Position numbers and translations under genes: made by a program. From an uncultured bacterium (lineage in GTDB: Bacteria; Patescibacteriota; Minisyncoccia; Phycocordibacterales; PALSA-1337): 7,265 bases of DNA. The notes beneath the pieces were generated by a model. That model ran no database searches and was not told where the DNA came from. It was given only the letters and a program-made list of their open reading frames with translations. Where the stretch lies: assembly GCA_903868845.1 (NCBI GenBank), contig CAIPWS010000143.1:1-7265 (forward strand), read 5' to 3'. Positions 1-5,611 of the stretch are shown here, in pieces. Every line of letters starts with the position of its first letter. The stretch's first letter is position 1.

Positions 1-95
1 ATCTAAATATGGGTGCGGTAAAAATGAGGGCGCAAGAAGAGATAACTCTGGAGGACTTTAGGTTGAAGGTGGAGAGCAGGGCGGTGGAAGATTAA
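1..95 (+). CDS. 3' end of an unrecognised protein (partial, 30 codons plus stop visible)
   Basis: An open frame runs from the window edge (first full codon at position 3) to a TAA at 93-95. The visible tail is charged and helical in character, ending in KVESRAVED. No family could be recognised from so few residues. A hairpin terminator follows 16 bases after the stop, which supports this being a genuine gene end rather than a chance open frame. The gene reads in the same direction as the tRNA-Leu downstream but is separated from it by the terminator and a probable tRNA promoter. Confidence 0.55.
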   Translation, partial: LNMGAVKMRAQEEITLEDFRLKVESRAVED

Positions 96-103
96 ATGAT
101 ATA

Positions 104-132
104 CAAAAAGCCCGGCATTGCCGGACTCTTTG
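104..132 (+). terminator. Rho-independent terminator after the partial gene
   Basis: Stem CCGGC (112-116), loop ATT, stem GCCGG (120-124), flanked by an A-run on the left and CTCTTTGTT on the right. It lies just past the stop codon at 93-95. The A-run would give a good U-tract on the minus strand too, so it may work in both directions. Confidence 0.7.
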
Positions 133-239
133 TTATAAAAAACGAATTACCCCAGATCACGAATTGTTCCCGATAATCCGCCGACGCCTAGTGGCGATAA
201 TGTATATAATCTTAGCAAGAAAAAATTGTCCGTCAATTG

Positions 240-268
240 TGGTCAAAATACCTAAAAAGTGGTATATT
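240..268 (+). promoter_or_regulatory. Probable promoter of tRNA-Leu
   Basis: A -35-like TGGTCA (240-245, 4 of 6 to consensus) and a -10 TATATT (263-268, 5 of 6) are separated by 17 bases. Transcription would begin near 275, about ten bases before the mature tRNA 5' end at 286, leaving a short 5' leader for RNase P. Confidence 0.45.
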
Positions 269-285
269 TTTTATGGTTAATAAAT

Positions 286-369
286 GCCCGGGTGGCGAAA
301 TTGGTATACGCAACAGACTTAAAATTTGTCGATCGCAAGGTCATGTGGGTTCGACTCCCACCCCGGGCA
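286..369 (+). tRNA. tRNA-Leu, anticodon UAA
   Basis: This folds into a complete class II cloverleaf. The acceptor stem GCCCGGG (286-292) pairs perfectly with CCCGGGC (362-368), and the discriminator is A369. The D stem is GCG/CGC. The anticodon stem ACAGA/TTTGT (one G-T pair) encloses loop CTTAAAA with anticodon TAA at 320-322. The long variable arm GATC-GCAA-GGTC is typical of leucine and serine tRNAs. The T arm is GTGGG-TTCGACT-CCCAC. The UAA anticodon and A discriminator specify leucine and read UUA (and UUG by wobble). CCA is not encoded (the next bases are CTG), so a CCA-adding enzyme is needed. It appears to be a single-gene transcription unit. Confidence 0.97.
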
Positions 370-388
370 CTGTAATAATTTTATATGC

Positions 389-418
389 AAAAAAGCGCAC
401 CCTGTGTAAGCGGTGCGC
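389..418 (-). terminator. Rho-independent terminator of the 236-residue membrane protein gene
   Basis: A perfect 7-bp stem GCGCACC (395-401) / GGTGCGC (412-418) has a 10-base loop. Read on the minus strand it is followed directly by TTTTTT (complement of 389-394), a strong U-tract. On the plus strand the following bases are only CCCTTTG, so its main role is probably for the leftward gene. It lies about 25 bases beyond that gene's stop codon. Confidence 0.85.
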
Positions 419-428
419 CCTTTGAAGT

Positions 429-451
429 GATCCGACCAGGATCAAATCTGG
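429..451. repeat. Copy A of an imperfect direct repeat flanking the 236-residue gene
   Basis: GATCC-N5-GGATC, then AAATCTGG, at the 3' end of the leftward gene, overlapping its stop codon (442-444). A similar block (GATCC-N6-GGAT then TTCTGG) lies at 1178-1198 in the gene's 5' leader, in the same orientation. The first part is a small hairpin (5-bp stem, 5-base loop). The similarity is short and could be chance. Confidence 0.3.
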
Positions 452-1152
452 AAGTCGGTTATAACCTCTGACTGAGCAGCCAACTTCAACCATTCCTGCC
501 CAGCTAGTCTGAAGTATTCAGACAGGTCACCATGTCCGAGTTTTGTCCAGCGTAAGGTGCTGGTGTGCTCGTGTAGCATTTCTTGAAAACCTTGTAACTT
601 CGACATTACCGATCTCGGCATCTGTTTTTTGTCGAAAGCGTTCTCAATCATTACTATCTCGAGGACAAGCTGCTGAATCGCCGGATTGATGTCTTCGAGA
701 GATTCATATCTTTCCGCAATCTCTTTGCAGATTGACTCCGCGAGCTCCACTTTACTGACCTTGTGACTATAGTCAGAGACCCAGTTCTGCCACTTCTTTG
801 GAGTCAGTGCATATCTGACACCACCATCTGAGTTTAGAGTGGGGACCGAGAATGCAAGGACAGCAAACCCAACCACTAACATTAACGCTGGGTTGAATGT
901 GTTTCGAGTTAAGACTGTTGCAATGATCCAAACGATCATATAGGCGAACATTGCAACGACTGTTACTTTCTCGAACCAGCCACTGAAGAACTTCGCTTTA
1001 CCGAAGTTCTCTTTGATGTAAGTTGCGTCGGCAACCGCATCGTGACACTGCTTTGCATTCCATGATGCAATGACTTCTTGAGCTTTTGTTGAGCTCGCTG
1101 TAAAAGCGAGCATATGTTCCGCTATCGCTACTGAATACTTGTTTAGGTACAT
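442..1152 (-). CDS. Unrecognised two-helix membrane protein (236 aa)
   Basis: I do not recognise this family. The protein has a soluble N-terminal part (residues 1-60), two closely spaced hydrophobic helices (about 64-81 and 88-105) and a helical, charged, mostly soluble C-terminal part of about 130 residues rich in W, E and K. There is no signal peptide. The likely topology is both ends in the cytoplasm with a short outside turn, inferred only from the hydrophobicity pattern. The ATG at 1152-1150 follows AAAGGG at a short 4-base spacing, a weak ribosome-binding site. The gene has its own near-consensus promoter (1274-1302), a leader of about 115 bases and a strong terminator (389-418), so it is a single-gene unit, although read-through from rbfA is possible. 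A sampled line (661-720) counts 47% GC. The overall shape loosely recalls two-helix SLATT-type effectors, but no partner nucleotidyltransferase is present and I would not assign it. Confidence 0.8.
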   Translation of the reverse strand: MYLNKYSVAIAEHMLAFTASSTKAQEVIASWNAKQCHDAVADATYIKENFGKAKFFSGWFEKVTVVAMFAYMIVWIIATVLTRNTFNPALMLVVGFAVLAFSVPTLNSDGGVRYALTPKKWQNWVSDYSHKVSKVELAESICKEIAERYESLEDINPAIQQLVLEIVMIENAFDKKQMPRSVMSKLQGFQEMLHEHTSTLRWTKLGHGDLSEYFRLAGQEWLKLAAQSEVITDFQI

Positions 1153-1177
1153 AATACCCTTTCAATGTGCCGAGTTT

Positions 1178-1198
1178 GATCCATAACAGGATTTCTGG
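1178..1198. repeat. Copy B of the imperfect direct repeat flanking the 236-residue gene
   Basis: GATCC-ATAACA-GGAT followed by TTCTGG, in the 5' leader of the leftward gene. It matches 429-451 in its GATCC, AGGAT and TCTGG blocks with a three-base gap. The ATCC/GGAT arms can also form a 4-bp hairpin in the leader RNA. Confidence 0.3.
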
Positions 1199-1204
1199 TC
1201 CCAA

Positions 1205-1233
1205 TCACTTATAGGTTTCTGGCCAAGAAGTGA
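1205..1233 (-). other. Inverted repeat in the leader of the 236-residue gene
   Basis: TCACTT (1205-1210) and AAGTGA (1228-1233) are perfect complements around a 17-base loop. They lie between the predicted transcription start (near 1267) and the start codon at 1152. With the GATCC/GGAT arms at 1178-1192 the leader could carry two small stems. There is no match to a known riboswitch that I can see. Confidence 0.3.
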
Positions 1234-1273
1234 AAGAAATGGATAGATTGTTGGCACGAACTAATCCTCTACT

Positions 1274-1302
1274 ATTATACCACTATATGGCCTGCTAGTC
1301 AA
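1274..1302 (-). promoter_or_regulatory. Strong sigma70-type promoter with extended -10 for the 236-residue gene
   Basis: On the minus strand: TTGACT (1302-1297, 5 of 6), a 17-base spacer, and TATAAT (1279-1274, 6 of 6) preceded by TGG, an extended -10. The predicted start is near 1267. The -35 box begins only five bases after the rbfA stop codon (1308-1310), and I see no terminator between, so rbfA transcripts may run into this unit. Confidence 0.85.
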
Positions 1303-1307
1303 GTAGA

Positions 1308-1637
1308 TTACCCCCTCACACTTCTATCGATCTCCTCGATCCTTTGTCTATTCTTTTCACCACGATCTAGTGCAATATCGAAGAAGGGCACACGCATCAT
1401 GCGTGCATGGTTGCTTACATATTCACGGAAGTCTGAAAGTTGACGAGTCATAAAATCCAGTGCAGCAACCTCCTGATTTTCTGGCATGACTGTGAAGAGT
1501 ATTGTTGCGCGAGAATTTCTTGTACGAAGATCAACGCCGGTTATAGTTATAAGTGAAGTTCTATTTGATTCACGAGAAAAATACTCTGCAGCTAGCTCGC
1601 GAATCACTTCTTTCATTTTTTCATCTTTTTGCTTCAT
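1308..1637 (-). CDS. rbfA: Ribosome-binding factor A (RbfA)
   Basis: RbfA binds the immature 30S subunit and helps late 16S rRNA maturation, notably under cold conditions; this is known for the family. The 109-residue protein has the usual size and order of a single KH-like domain. An N-terminal helix is followed by the strand SLITITGVDLRTRNSRATI (residues 28-46), which matches the RbfA pattern of a strand ending in G-V and a second strand, and then by a long helix. The end, MRVPFFDIALDRGEKNRQRI, matches the conserved R-x-P-x-hydrophobic strand and D-x-x-x-x-x-x-R-I motif. Placement 36 bases after infB reproduces the widespread infB-rbfA order, so the two are probably co-transcribed. The upstream bases are A/T-rich with no Shine-Dalgarno sequence. 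The ATG at 1637-1635 gives a complete domain. Confidence 0.88.
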   Translation of the reverse strand: MKQKDEKMKEVIRELAAEYFSRESNRTSLITITGVDLRTRNSRATILFTVMPENQEVAALDFMTRQLSDFREYVSNHARMMRVPFFDIALDRGEKNRQRIEEIDRSVRG

Positions 1638-1673
1638 TTTATTAATTTAACCATTGTCTAATTGTGAAATTGT

Positions 1674-3191
1674 TTAATTGACTTTCTCTACAGTATGAAC
1701 ACATTCCACACGATCGCCGACTGCGATCTCTATCTTGGCTTCTATCATAGTTCCAAATTCGAAACCTTCTGCCACCTCATTTACACGCAACTTCTTCGAC
1801 TGAAGTTCGCGAATCTTACCACGACCAATCTCTTCATTACGTCTCATGATGCGGACATCATTTCCAGAATTCAAAGTACCAGACTCGACTTTGCCACCTA
1901 CGACTTGGCGGTCTTTTTCCTTGGAAAATAGAGCCAAAACTTTTGCGCGTCCTGTGACTTCCTCGATATATTCTTTTGGCACGAGTGCATCAAGTTTCTC
2001 ACGAACAAATTCTGAGAGCTTATAAATAATATTGAAATTGAGAACATTGAGTGGAATAGCAGATCTTTCTATGATGGCTGCGGTCTTATTATCTGGCATG
2101 ACATGAAAACCAATAACTAAAATACTTGGATCACCGATGGCGGTCTTCACATCATTTTCATTTATATCGCCAATACCTTCCGATACTATCTTAAGTTTGA
2201 CCTTATCATGCTTTATCTTTGCGAGTTCATGACGAACACCTTCAAGACTTCCATTTGTATCTGCTTTGATGATGAGAGGTAATACGACTACATTTGGATC
2301 TTCTTCTTCCTTCACCTTAGCTTTTGTCTTATTTTTCTGTGCATAATCCTCAGCCATCTCCTCAGCCTCTTTCTTTGAAGCAACAGCTTGGAAGGCAATA
2401 CCACAAGGAACGACTTCATTCCAACCGACTATGAAAACTGGCATTGAAGCAGTGGCGAACTCTATTTTCTTTCCAAGGAAATTTTCTATGAAGCGAACTG
2501 GTGCGAAAGCTGAGCCTGCAACTGCATACATTCCAACTTCGAGAGTTCCATCTTTTATAAGTAATGTGGCATGAACACCTGTGCGTGTGTCGAGCTCTGA
2601 TTCGACAACAATACCCTCAGCCATTTTTTCTGGTTGAGTACCAAGATCGGCGAGTTCTGCCATGAGAACTATCATGTCTAGAAGTTCAGAAACACCGTCA
2701 CCTTTGAGTGCAGAGATAGCAACACATGGTATGTCACCACCCCATCCTTCGACATAAATTTCATTTTCACCAAGACTTGTTTTTGTTTTGTCTATGTTTG
2801 CGTTCGGCTTGTCTATCTTGTTTATAGCAACAATGTAGGGAATTTTCTGAGCTTTGATCGCTTTCAATGCATCCAGCGTTTGAGGCTTCACACCATCTTC
2901 AGCTGAGACGACCAAAATAGCTATGTCAGCAGCTTGAGCACCGCGTTCACGAATCGAGCAGAAAGCTTCGTGACCAGGAGTGTCTAGGAAGGTGATAGGG
3001 TGCTTCACACCGTCAGATGACTCGTGAATAGCCTGATATGCACTGACGTGCTGGGTGATACCACCAGCTTCACTGGCACAGACATTTGTCTCACGAATAT
3101 AGTCTAGTAGGGTAGATTTACCATGGTCGATATGCCCCATGACAACCACAATAGGCGGTCTGACTTGAGTTTTGGAAGGTTTGGTAGGCAT
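1674..3191 (-). CDS. infB: Translation initiation factor IF-2, short form without N-terminal domain
   Basis: This GTPase brings initiator fMet-tRNA to the 30S subunit and promotes subunit joining. All five G motifs are present: GHIDHGKS (19-26), GITQHVSAY (44-52), DTPGH with the catalytic His74 (70-74), NKID (124-127) and SALKG (160-164). They are followed by domain II (about 190-285), domain III with IIKADTNGSLEGV (307-319) and SEGIGDINENDV (337-348), and the fMet-tRNA-binding C-terminal beta barrel (about 412-503). At 505 residues it is much shorter than E. coli IF-2 (890) because it starts at the G domain, a form common in reduced genomes. The frame upstream of 3191 reaches a TAG near 3262 without another ATG, GTG or TTG, so the start is secure. 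No Shine-Dalgarno sequence and no convincing promoter precede it. rbfA follows. Confidence 0.97.
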   Translation of the reverse strand: MPTKPSKTQVRPPIVVVMGHIDHGKSTLLDYIRETNVCASEAGGITQHVSAYQAIHESSDGVKHPITFLDTPGHEAFCSIRERGAQAADIAILVVSAEDGVKPQTLDALKAIKAQKIPYIVAINKIDKPNANIDKTKTSLGENEIYVEGWGGDIPCVAISALKGDGVSELLDMIVLMAELADLGTQPEKMAEGIVVESELDTRTGVHATLLIKDGTLEVGMYAVAGSAFAPVRFIENFLGKKIEFATASMPVFIVGWNEVVPCGIAFQAVASKKEAEEMAEDYAQKNKTKAKVKEEEDPNVVVLPLIIKADTNGSLEGVRHELAKIKHDKVKLKIVSEGIGDINENDVKTAIGDPSILVIGFHVMPDNKTAAIIERSAIPLNVLNFNIIYKLSEFVREKLDALVPKEYIEEVTGRAKVLALFSKEKDRQVVGGKVESGTLNSGNDVRIMRRNEEIGRGKIRELQSKKLRVNEVAEGFEFGTMIEAKIEIAVGDRVECVHTVEKVN

Positions 3192-3264
3192 AGTATTTGG
3201 ACGGCTATATGTCGCGGTTTCATGGTATATAGTTAGACAAGCAGTGTAGCAGAAAGCCTTCTAT

Positions 3265-3293
3265 TTGACAAGGAATAAAATAGGTGATATGGT
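3265..3293 (+). promoter_or_regulatory. Strong sigma70-type promoter with extended -10 for the 102-residue orphan
   Basis: TTGACA (3265-3270, perfect), a 17-base spacer and TATGGT (3288-3293) preceded by TGA, an extended -10. Transcription would begin near 3300, giving a leader of about 70 bases that includes a small CACT/AGTG hairpin (3330-3341). It reads away from infB, whose start codon lies 74 bases to the left. Confidence 0.85.
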
Positions 3294-3355
3294 GGCGGTT
3301 GTCCTGCACACAAAATAACCAAACCGAAACACTTTATAGTGAATGAGGTATAACC

Positions 3356-3360
3356 GGAGA
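3356..3360 (+). promoter_or_regulatory. Shine-Dalgarno sequence that sets the start of the 102-residue orphan
   Basis: GGAGA ends nine bases before the ATG at 3370. An in-frame ATG at 3343 lies upstream of this site and has no ribosome-binding sequence, so 3370 is the better start. Confidence 0.75.
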
Positions 3361-3369
3361 AAGTTAGTC

Positions 3370-3678
3370 ATGAATAAAATTAGCAGTATTCGCATTGGAA
3401 CCCAGAACAGAAAAGTGGCAAAAGAGATTGCAGATGCAATTGCTGTGATTAGCAAGACCTGGCCGATCAAGTGGACGAACGGGAAGTATCGTTTTCTCAT
3501 GGATGGCACCAGTGTTCGGGCATCCAAGGAAATCGTAGTTACTGTCAACGTGTTCCTCGTTCAAAAAGACATCGGAAAGTTTATCTTGTTAATTCTAAAG
3601 ATGATCGAGGCGGTTGCACACTCGCTCAAACTCAAGATTCACGGGGAAGTTAGCTCAGTAGTCGTCGGCACACATTAA
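3370..3678 (+). CDS. Unrecognised small protein (102 aa), single-gene unit
   Basis: I do not recognise the family. The 102-residue product has no signal peptide. It begins with a basic segment and an amphipathic helix (about 12-28), then a central part with alternating hydrophobic residues that suggests strands (EIVVTVNVFLV, 54-64), an amphipathic helix FILLILKMIEAVAHSLKL (71-88) and a final Val-rich strand (93-99), consistent with a compact alpha/beta fold. It is basic overall. The evidence that it is real is its setting: a consensus promoter with extended -10, GGAGA nine bases before the ATG, and a strong terminator 23 bases after the TAA. Other frames are open over parts of this stretch but lack these signals. 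It sits between the divergent infB and the convergent DUF4446 gene and has no evident partner. Function unknown. Confidence 0.72.
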   Translation: MNKISSIRIGTQNRKVAKEIADAIAVISKTWPIKWTNGKYRFLMDGTSVRASKEIVVTVNVFLVQKDIGKFILLILKMIEAVAHSLKLKIHGEVSSVVVGTH

Positions 3679-3701
3679 TCTGGCCCACGCCAAATTGATA
3701 G

Positions 3702-3730
3702 AATGGTCCCTGCTTGTTTGGGACCATTTT
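3702..3730 (+). terminator. Rho-independent terminator of the 102-residue orphan
   Basis: A perfect 9-bp stem AATGGTCCC (3702-3710) / GGGACCATT (3720-3728), nine-base loop, then TT and CTATTTAT. Flanking ATAG/CTAT can extend the stem with a bulge. The leftward DUF4446 gene converges on it from the other side, but on that strand no U-tract follows, so it mainly serves the plus strand. A preceding TGGC/GCCA pair (3681-3692) is too short to weigh. Confidence 0.85.
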
Positions 3731-3771
3731 CTATTTATATGAAACTCTAGATAAATATTTTATTTTTTAAC

Positions 3772-4245
3772 TTACTTTCCACCTCCACCATTAACCGCCT
3801 GCTGTTCTTCCTCTGTAAGTTCATATTCTGACTTCAAAGATTTTATAGGTTTTGAGAATACACTGACATGATCTCGAGAATATAGACTGGAAATAACTAC
3901 ACCATTACCTTCTTCATTTAGAAATGCTGTAGAGAAGCTCTGGTTACCACCACCACCAATTCCTTTGAATGGATTGAAGCGAACAGTATTTACCGATTGA
4001 ACACTTTTTTTCAGACGATTTTCGACAGTGGTGAGATATGCCTCGAGCTCTATGCGAAATGTCTGCAAATCTTTCAAATTTCCAGATACGAAAGTAAGAG
4101 ATTGCTCAATATTTTTGGAATCAAAGCCGACCAAGAAGCGACGAAGCTTCATGAACATCCAGATCACGAGTCCGAGTATGACGAGCATTGCCAAACAAAG
4201 TGCGATGAAGCCTAGAAGAAGTGGGTTTGATAGAATGAAATTCAT
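3772..4245 (-). CDS. DUF4446 family membrane-anchored protein
   Basis: The 157-residue protein has one N-terminal membrane helix (about 8-32, followed by the positive KLRR, so the C-terminal part is probably cytoplasmic). A heptad-like charged helix (about 43-83) and the DUF4446 core follow: RLKKSVQSVNTVRFNPF (77-93), a glycine stretch, SFSTAFLNEEGNGVVISSLY (103-122), the strand HVSVFSKPI, and ELTEEEQQAV near the end. The N-V-R-F-N-P-F and G-V-V-I-S-S-L-Y elements are what I recognise as family hallmarks. The role of the family is unknown; it is frequent in Firmicutes and candidate-phylum genomes. The ATG at 4245 has no Shine-Dalgarno sequence and a leader of only about 16 bases from the TATAAT at 4273-4268. 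The product ends in a Gly-rich NGGGGK tail. The gene is divergent from the cysteine desulfurase across 67 bases. Confidence 0.85.
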   Translation of the reverse strand: MNFILSNPLLLGFIALCLAMLVILGLVIWMFMKLRRFLVGFDSKNIEQSLTFVSGNLKDLQTFRIELEAYLTTVENRLKKSVQSVNTVRFNPFKGIGGGGNQSFSTAFLNEEGNGVVISSLYSRDHVSVFSKPIKSLKSEYELTEEEQQAVNGGGGK

Positions 4246-4267
4246 AATATTTTAAAATTATATTCCC

Positions 4268-4297
4268 ATTATACTCGTTTACAGTTTATAATGAACA
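4268..4297 (-). promoter_or_regulatory. Probable promoter of the DUF4446 gene
   Basis: On the minus strand a perfect TATAAT (4273-4268) lies downstream of a weak -35 (TGTTCA, 4297-4292, 18-base spacer, 3 of 6). The predicted start is near 4261. It occupies the same DNA as the rightward cysteine desulfurase promoter. Confidence 0.55.
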
Positions 4298-4306
4298 GTG
4301 TATAAC
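4278..4306 (+). promoter_or_regulatory. Promoter of the cysteine desulfurase gene, placed for a leaderless mRNA
   Basis: TTTACA (4278-4283, 5 of 6), a 17-base spacer, and TATAAC (4301-4306, 5 of 6). Transcription is expected six to nine bases past the -10, at about 4312-4315, which coincides with the ATG at 4313. A second TATAAT on this strand (4287-4292) has no -35 at the right distance. Confidence 0.75.
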
Positions 4307-4312
4307 ATCTAT

Positions 4313-5482
4313 ATGTCTAATAAACAGCAAAAAGTCAAACAGAGGATTTACCTTGACTACGCGTCACTCACACCTGTCGATCCGCGAGTTTTGAAGGTGA
4401 TGAATGAATTTTCTGCGCCAAAATATGCCAATCCATCTTCGTGGTATAAGGAGGGTGTTGCAGCAAAAGAGGCTTTGCTTCAAGCACGAAATGAAGTCGC
4501 ATCATTCCTCCATGCACATGCGGATGAGATATTTTTTACATCCGGAGGTACTGAGGCAAACAATATAGCTATTCAAGGTTTGTTGGATAATGTTGAAAAG
4601 GGACATAAACCCCACATCATCATTTCAGAAATAGAACATTCTTCTATAAAAGAAGCTGTTATGGAAATGGAAAAAAGAGGTTGTGAAGTGACTCAAGTCG
4701 GAGTCGATGAAAATGGTCTTGTGGATGAGGATGCATTGAAAAAGAGTATGAAGAAAAATACTGTTTTGGTTTCTGTCATGATGGTTAACAATGAAATAGG
4801 AACTTTAGAAAATATACGCGACATAGCCAAGTTGGTCAGACATGCTCGTGGTCAGAACGTCTTTCCTGTGTTGCATACTGACGCAGCTCAAGCAGGATTG
4901 TTTTGTGATCTTAATGTCGAAAAACTTGGAGTCGATCTCCTCACTCTCGATGCTGGAAAAATGTACGGTCCTCGTGGAACCGGAGTGCTTTTCGTAAAGA
5001 GGAGATTGCGTGCACTCATGAAGTCGATTGTTTTTGGAGGTGGTCATGAAAATGGTCTCAGGTCTGGCACAGAAAATCTGGCTTCTATAGTTGGATTTGC
5101 CAAGGCACTTGACCTGGTCGGTGTTGAAAGAGAAAAGGAAACAAAAAGGATTTCGGAACTCAAGAAAATGTTTGCAGAAGGCCTTATGAAAATCAGATCG
5201 GACATTTATACAAATGGTGAGGCTGATTTTACGTCTCCATATATATTGAATATTTCTATTCCAGGCATTGATAATGAATTTTTCGTCATGCAACTAGATG
5301 CTGCAGGCATAGCTTGTTCAACCAAGAGTTCATGTTTGAGAGATGAGGATGAATCTTATGTTTTGAAAGCTATTGGAGCTGACAGCAATACCTCCGTAAG
5401 GTTTTCATTTGGGCGTTGGACGAAGAAAGAGGATGTTGTGAAGGTGTTGGGGGTTATTCGTAAACTATTGACAAAGTCGTAA
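4313..5482 (+). CDS. Cysteine desulfurase (NifS/IscS family, PLP-dependent)
   Basis: The enzyme takes sulfur from L-cysteine as a persulfide, giving alanine, and passes it to Fe-S or tRNA-thiolation acceptors. I start it at ATG 4313 (389 aa); an in-frame GTG at 4298 lies inside the promoter. Visible motifs: TSGGTEANN (76-84) for PLP phosphate, EIEHSS with His109, HTDAAQ with His188 and Asp190, the Schiff-base lysine Lys216 in DAGKMYGPRGTG, RSGTEN (250-255), and the mobile loop STKSSC with catalytic Cys341. The residue before Lys216 is Gly, where the well-known enzymes have His. An extra Cys335 precedes the loop. No scaffold (IscU) or mnmA is visible nearby, so its partner is unknown; supply of sulfur for tRNA 2-thiouridine is a reasonable inference in a reduced genome. 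No clear terminator follows before the next promoter. Confidence 0.93.
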   Translation: MSNKQQKVKQRIYLDYASLTPVDPRVLKVMNEFSAPKYANPSSWYKEGVAAKEALLQARNEVASFLHAHADEIFFTSGGTEANNIAIQGLLDNVEKGHKPHIIISEIEHSSIKEAVMEMEKRGCEVTQVGVDENGLVDEDALKKSMKKNTVLVSVMMVNNEIGTLENIRDIAKLVRHARGQNVFPVLHTDAAQAGLFCDLNVEKLGVDLLTLDAGKMYGPRGTGVLFVKRRLRALMKSIVFGGGHENGLRSGTENLASIVGFAKALDLVGVEREKETKRISELKKMFAEGLMKIRSDIYTNGEADFTSPYILNISIPGIDNEFFVMQLDAAGIACSTKSSCLRDEDESYVLKAIGADSNTSVRFSFGRWTKKEDVVKVLGVIRKLLTKS

Positions 5483-5545
5483 AAAGTTATACTATTCGTC
5501 CCGGCTGAAGATTGATAATGTGTTGTAAATGAAGTAATCGAATGT

Positions 5546-5573
5546 TAGTCAACCCGCTGTACGGTCGTATAAT
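5546..5573 (+). promoter_or_regulatory. Promoter of the 293-residue orphan, with a palindrome over the -10
   Basis: A perfect TATAAT (5568-5573) with TAGTCA (5546-5551, 4 of 6) 16 bases upstream. The -10 is the centre of a 13-base palindrome, TCGTATAATACGA (5565-5577), six paired bases on each side of one central base, which could be an operator or chance. The predicted start near 5580 leaves a leader of about 32 bases. Confidence 0.65.
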
Positions 5574-5597
5574 ACGAACCTAAACAGCCTACCAAAT

Positions 5598-5602
5598 GGA
5601 GG
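5598..5602 (+). promoter_or_regulatory. Shine-Dalgarno sequence that sets a GTG start
   Basis: GGAGG, the core of the consensus, lies nine bases before GTG 5612-5614. It decides the start of the downstream gene, which has no ATG at its N-terminus. Confidence 0.85.
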
Positions 5603-5611
5603 ATACGCGTC

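Noticed and set aside
1..95. The tail MGAVKMRAQEE resembles the G-x-V-N-x-x-A-x-E-E segment at the C-terminal head of SMC proteins.
   Set aside because: The protein ends about 19 residues after this segment, whereas SMC needs some 150-200 more residues with the Walker B motif. A ten-residue likeness is too little for a call.
185..210. A CGCC/GGCG hairpin (185-196) and a perfect TATAAT (205-210) upstream of tRNA-Leu.
   Set aside because: No -35-like box lies 16-18 bases before the TATAAT, and the 4-bp stem is too short to weigh. The boxes at 240-268 fit the tRNA better.
442..1152. SLATT-type two-helix effector of a nucleotide-signalling defence system.
   Set aside because: Only the two-helix topology is similar. 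No SMODS/CD-NTase or other defence gene is adjacent, and the recognised neighbours are translation genes.
3261..3548. A 95-codon open frame on the minus strand opposite the 102-residue orphan, with hydrophobic stretches.
   Set aside because: It has no promoter or ribosome-binding site and lies antisense to a gene with consensus promoter, Shine-Dalgarno sequence and terminator.
4287..4292. A perfect plus-strand TATAAT ahead of the cysteine desulfurase.
   Set aside because: The base run 17 positions upstream (TCCCAT) is not a -35 box. TTTACA-17-TATAAC is better placed, so this hexamer is probably incidental.
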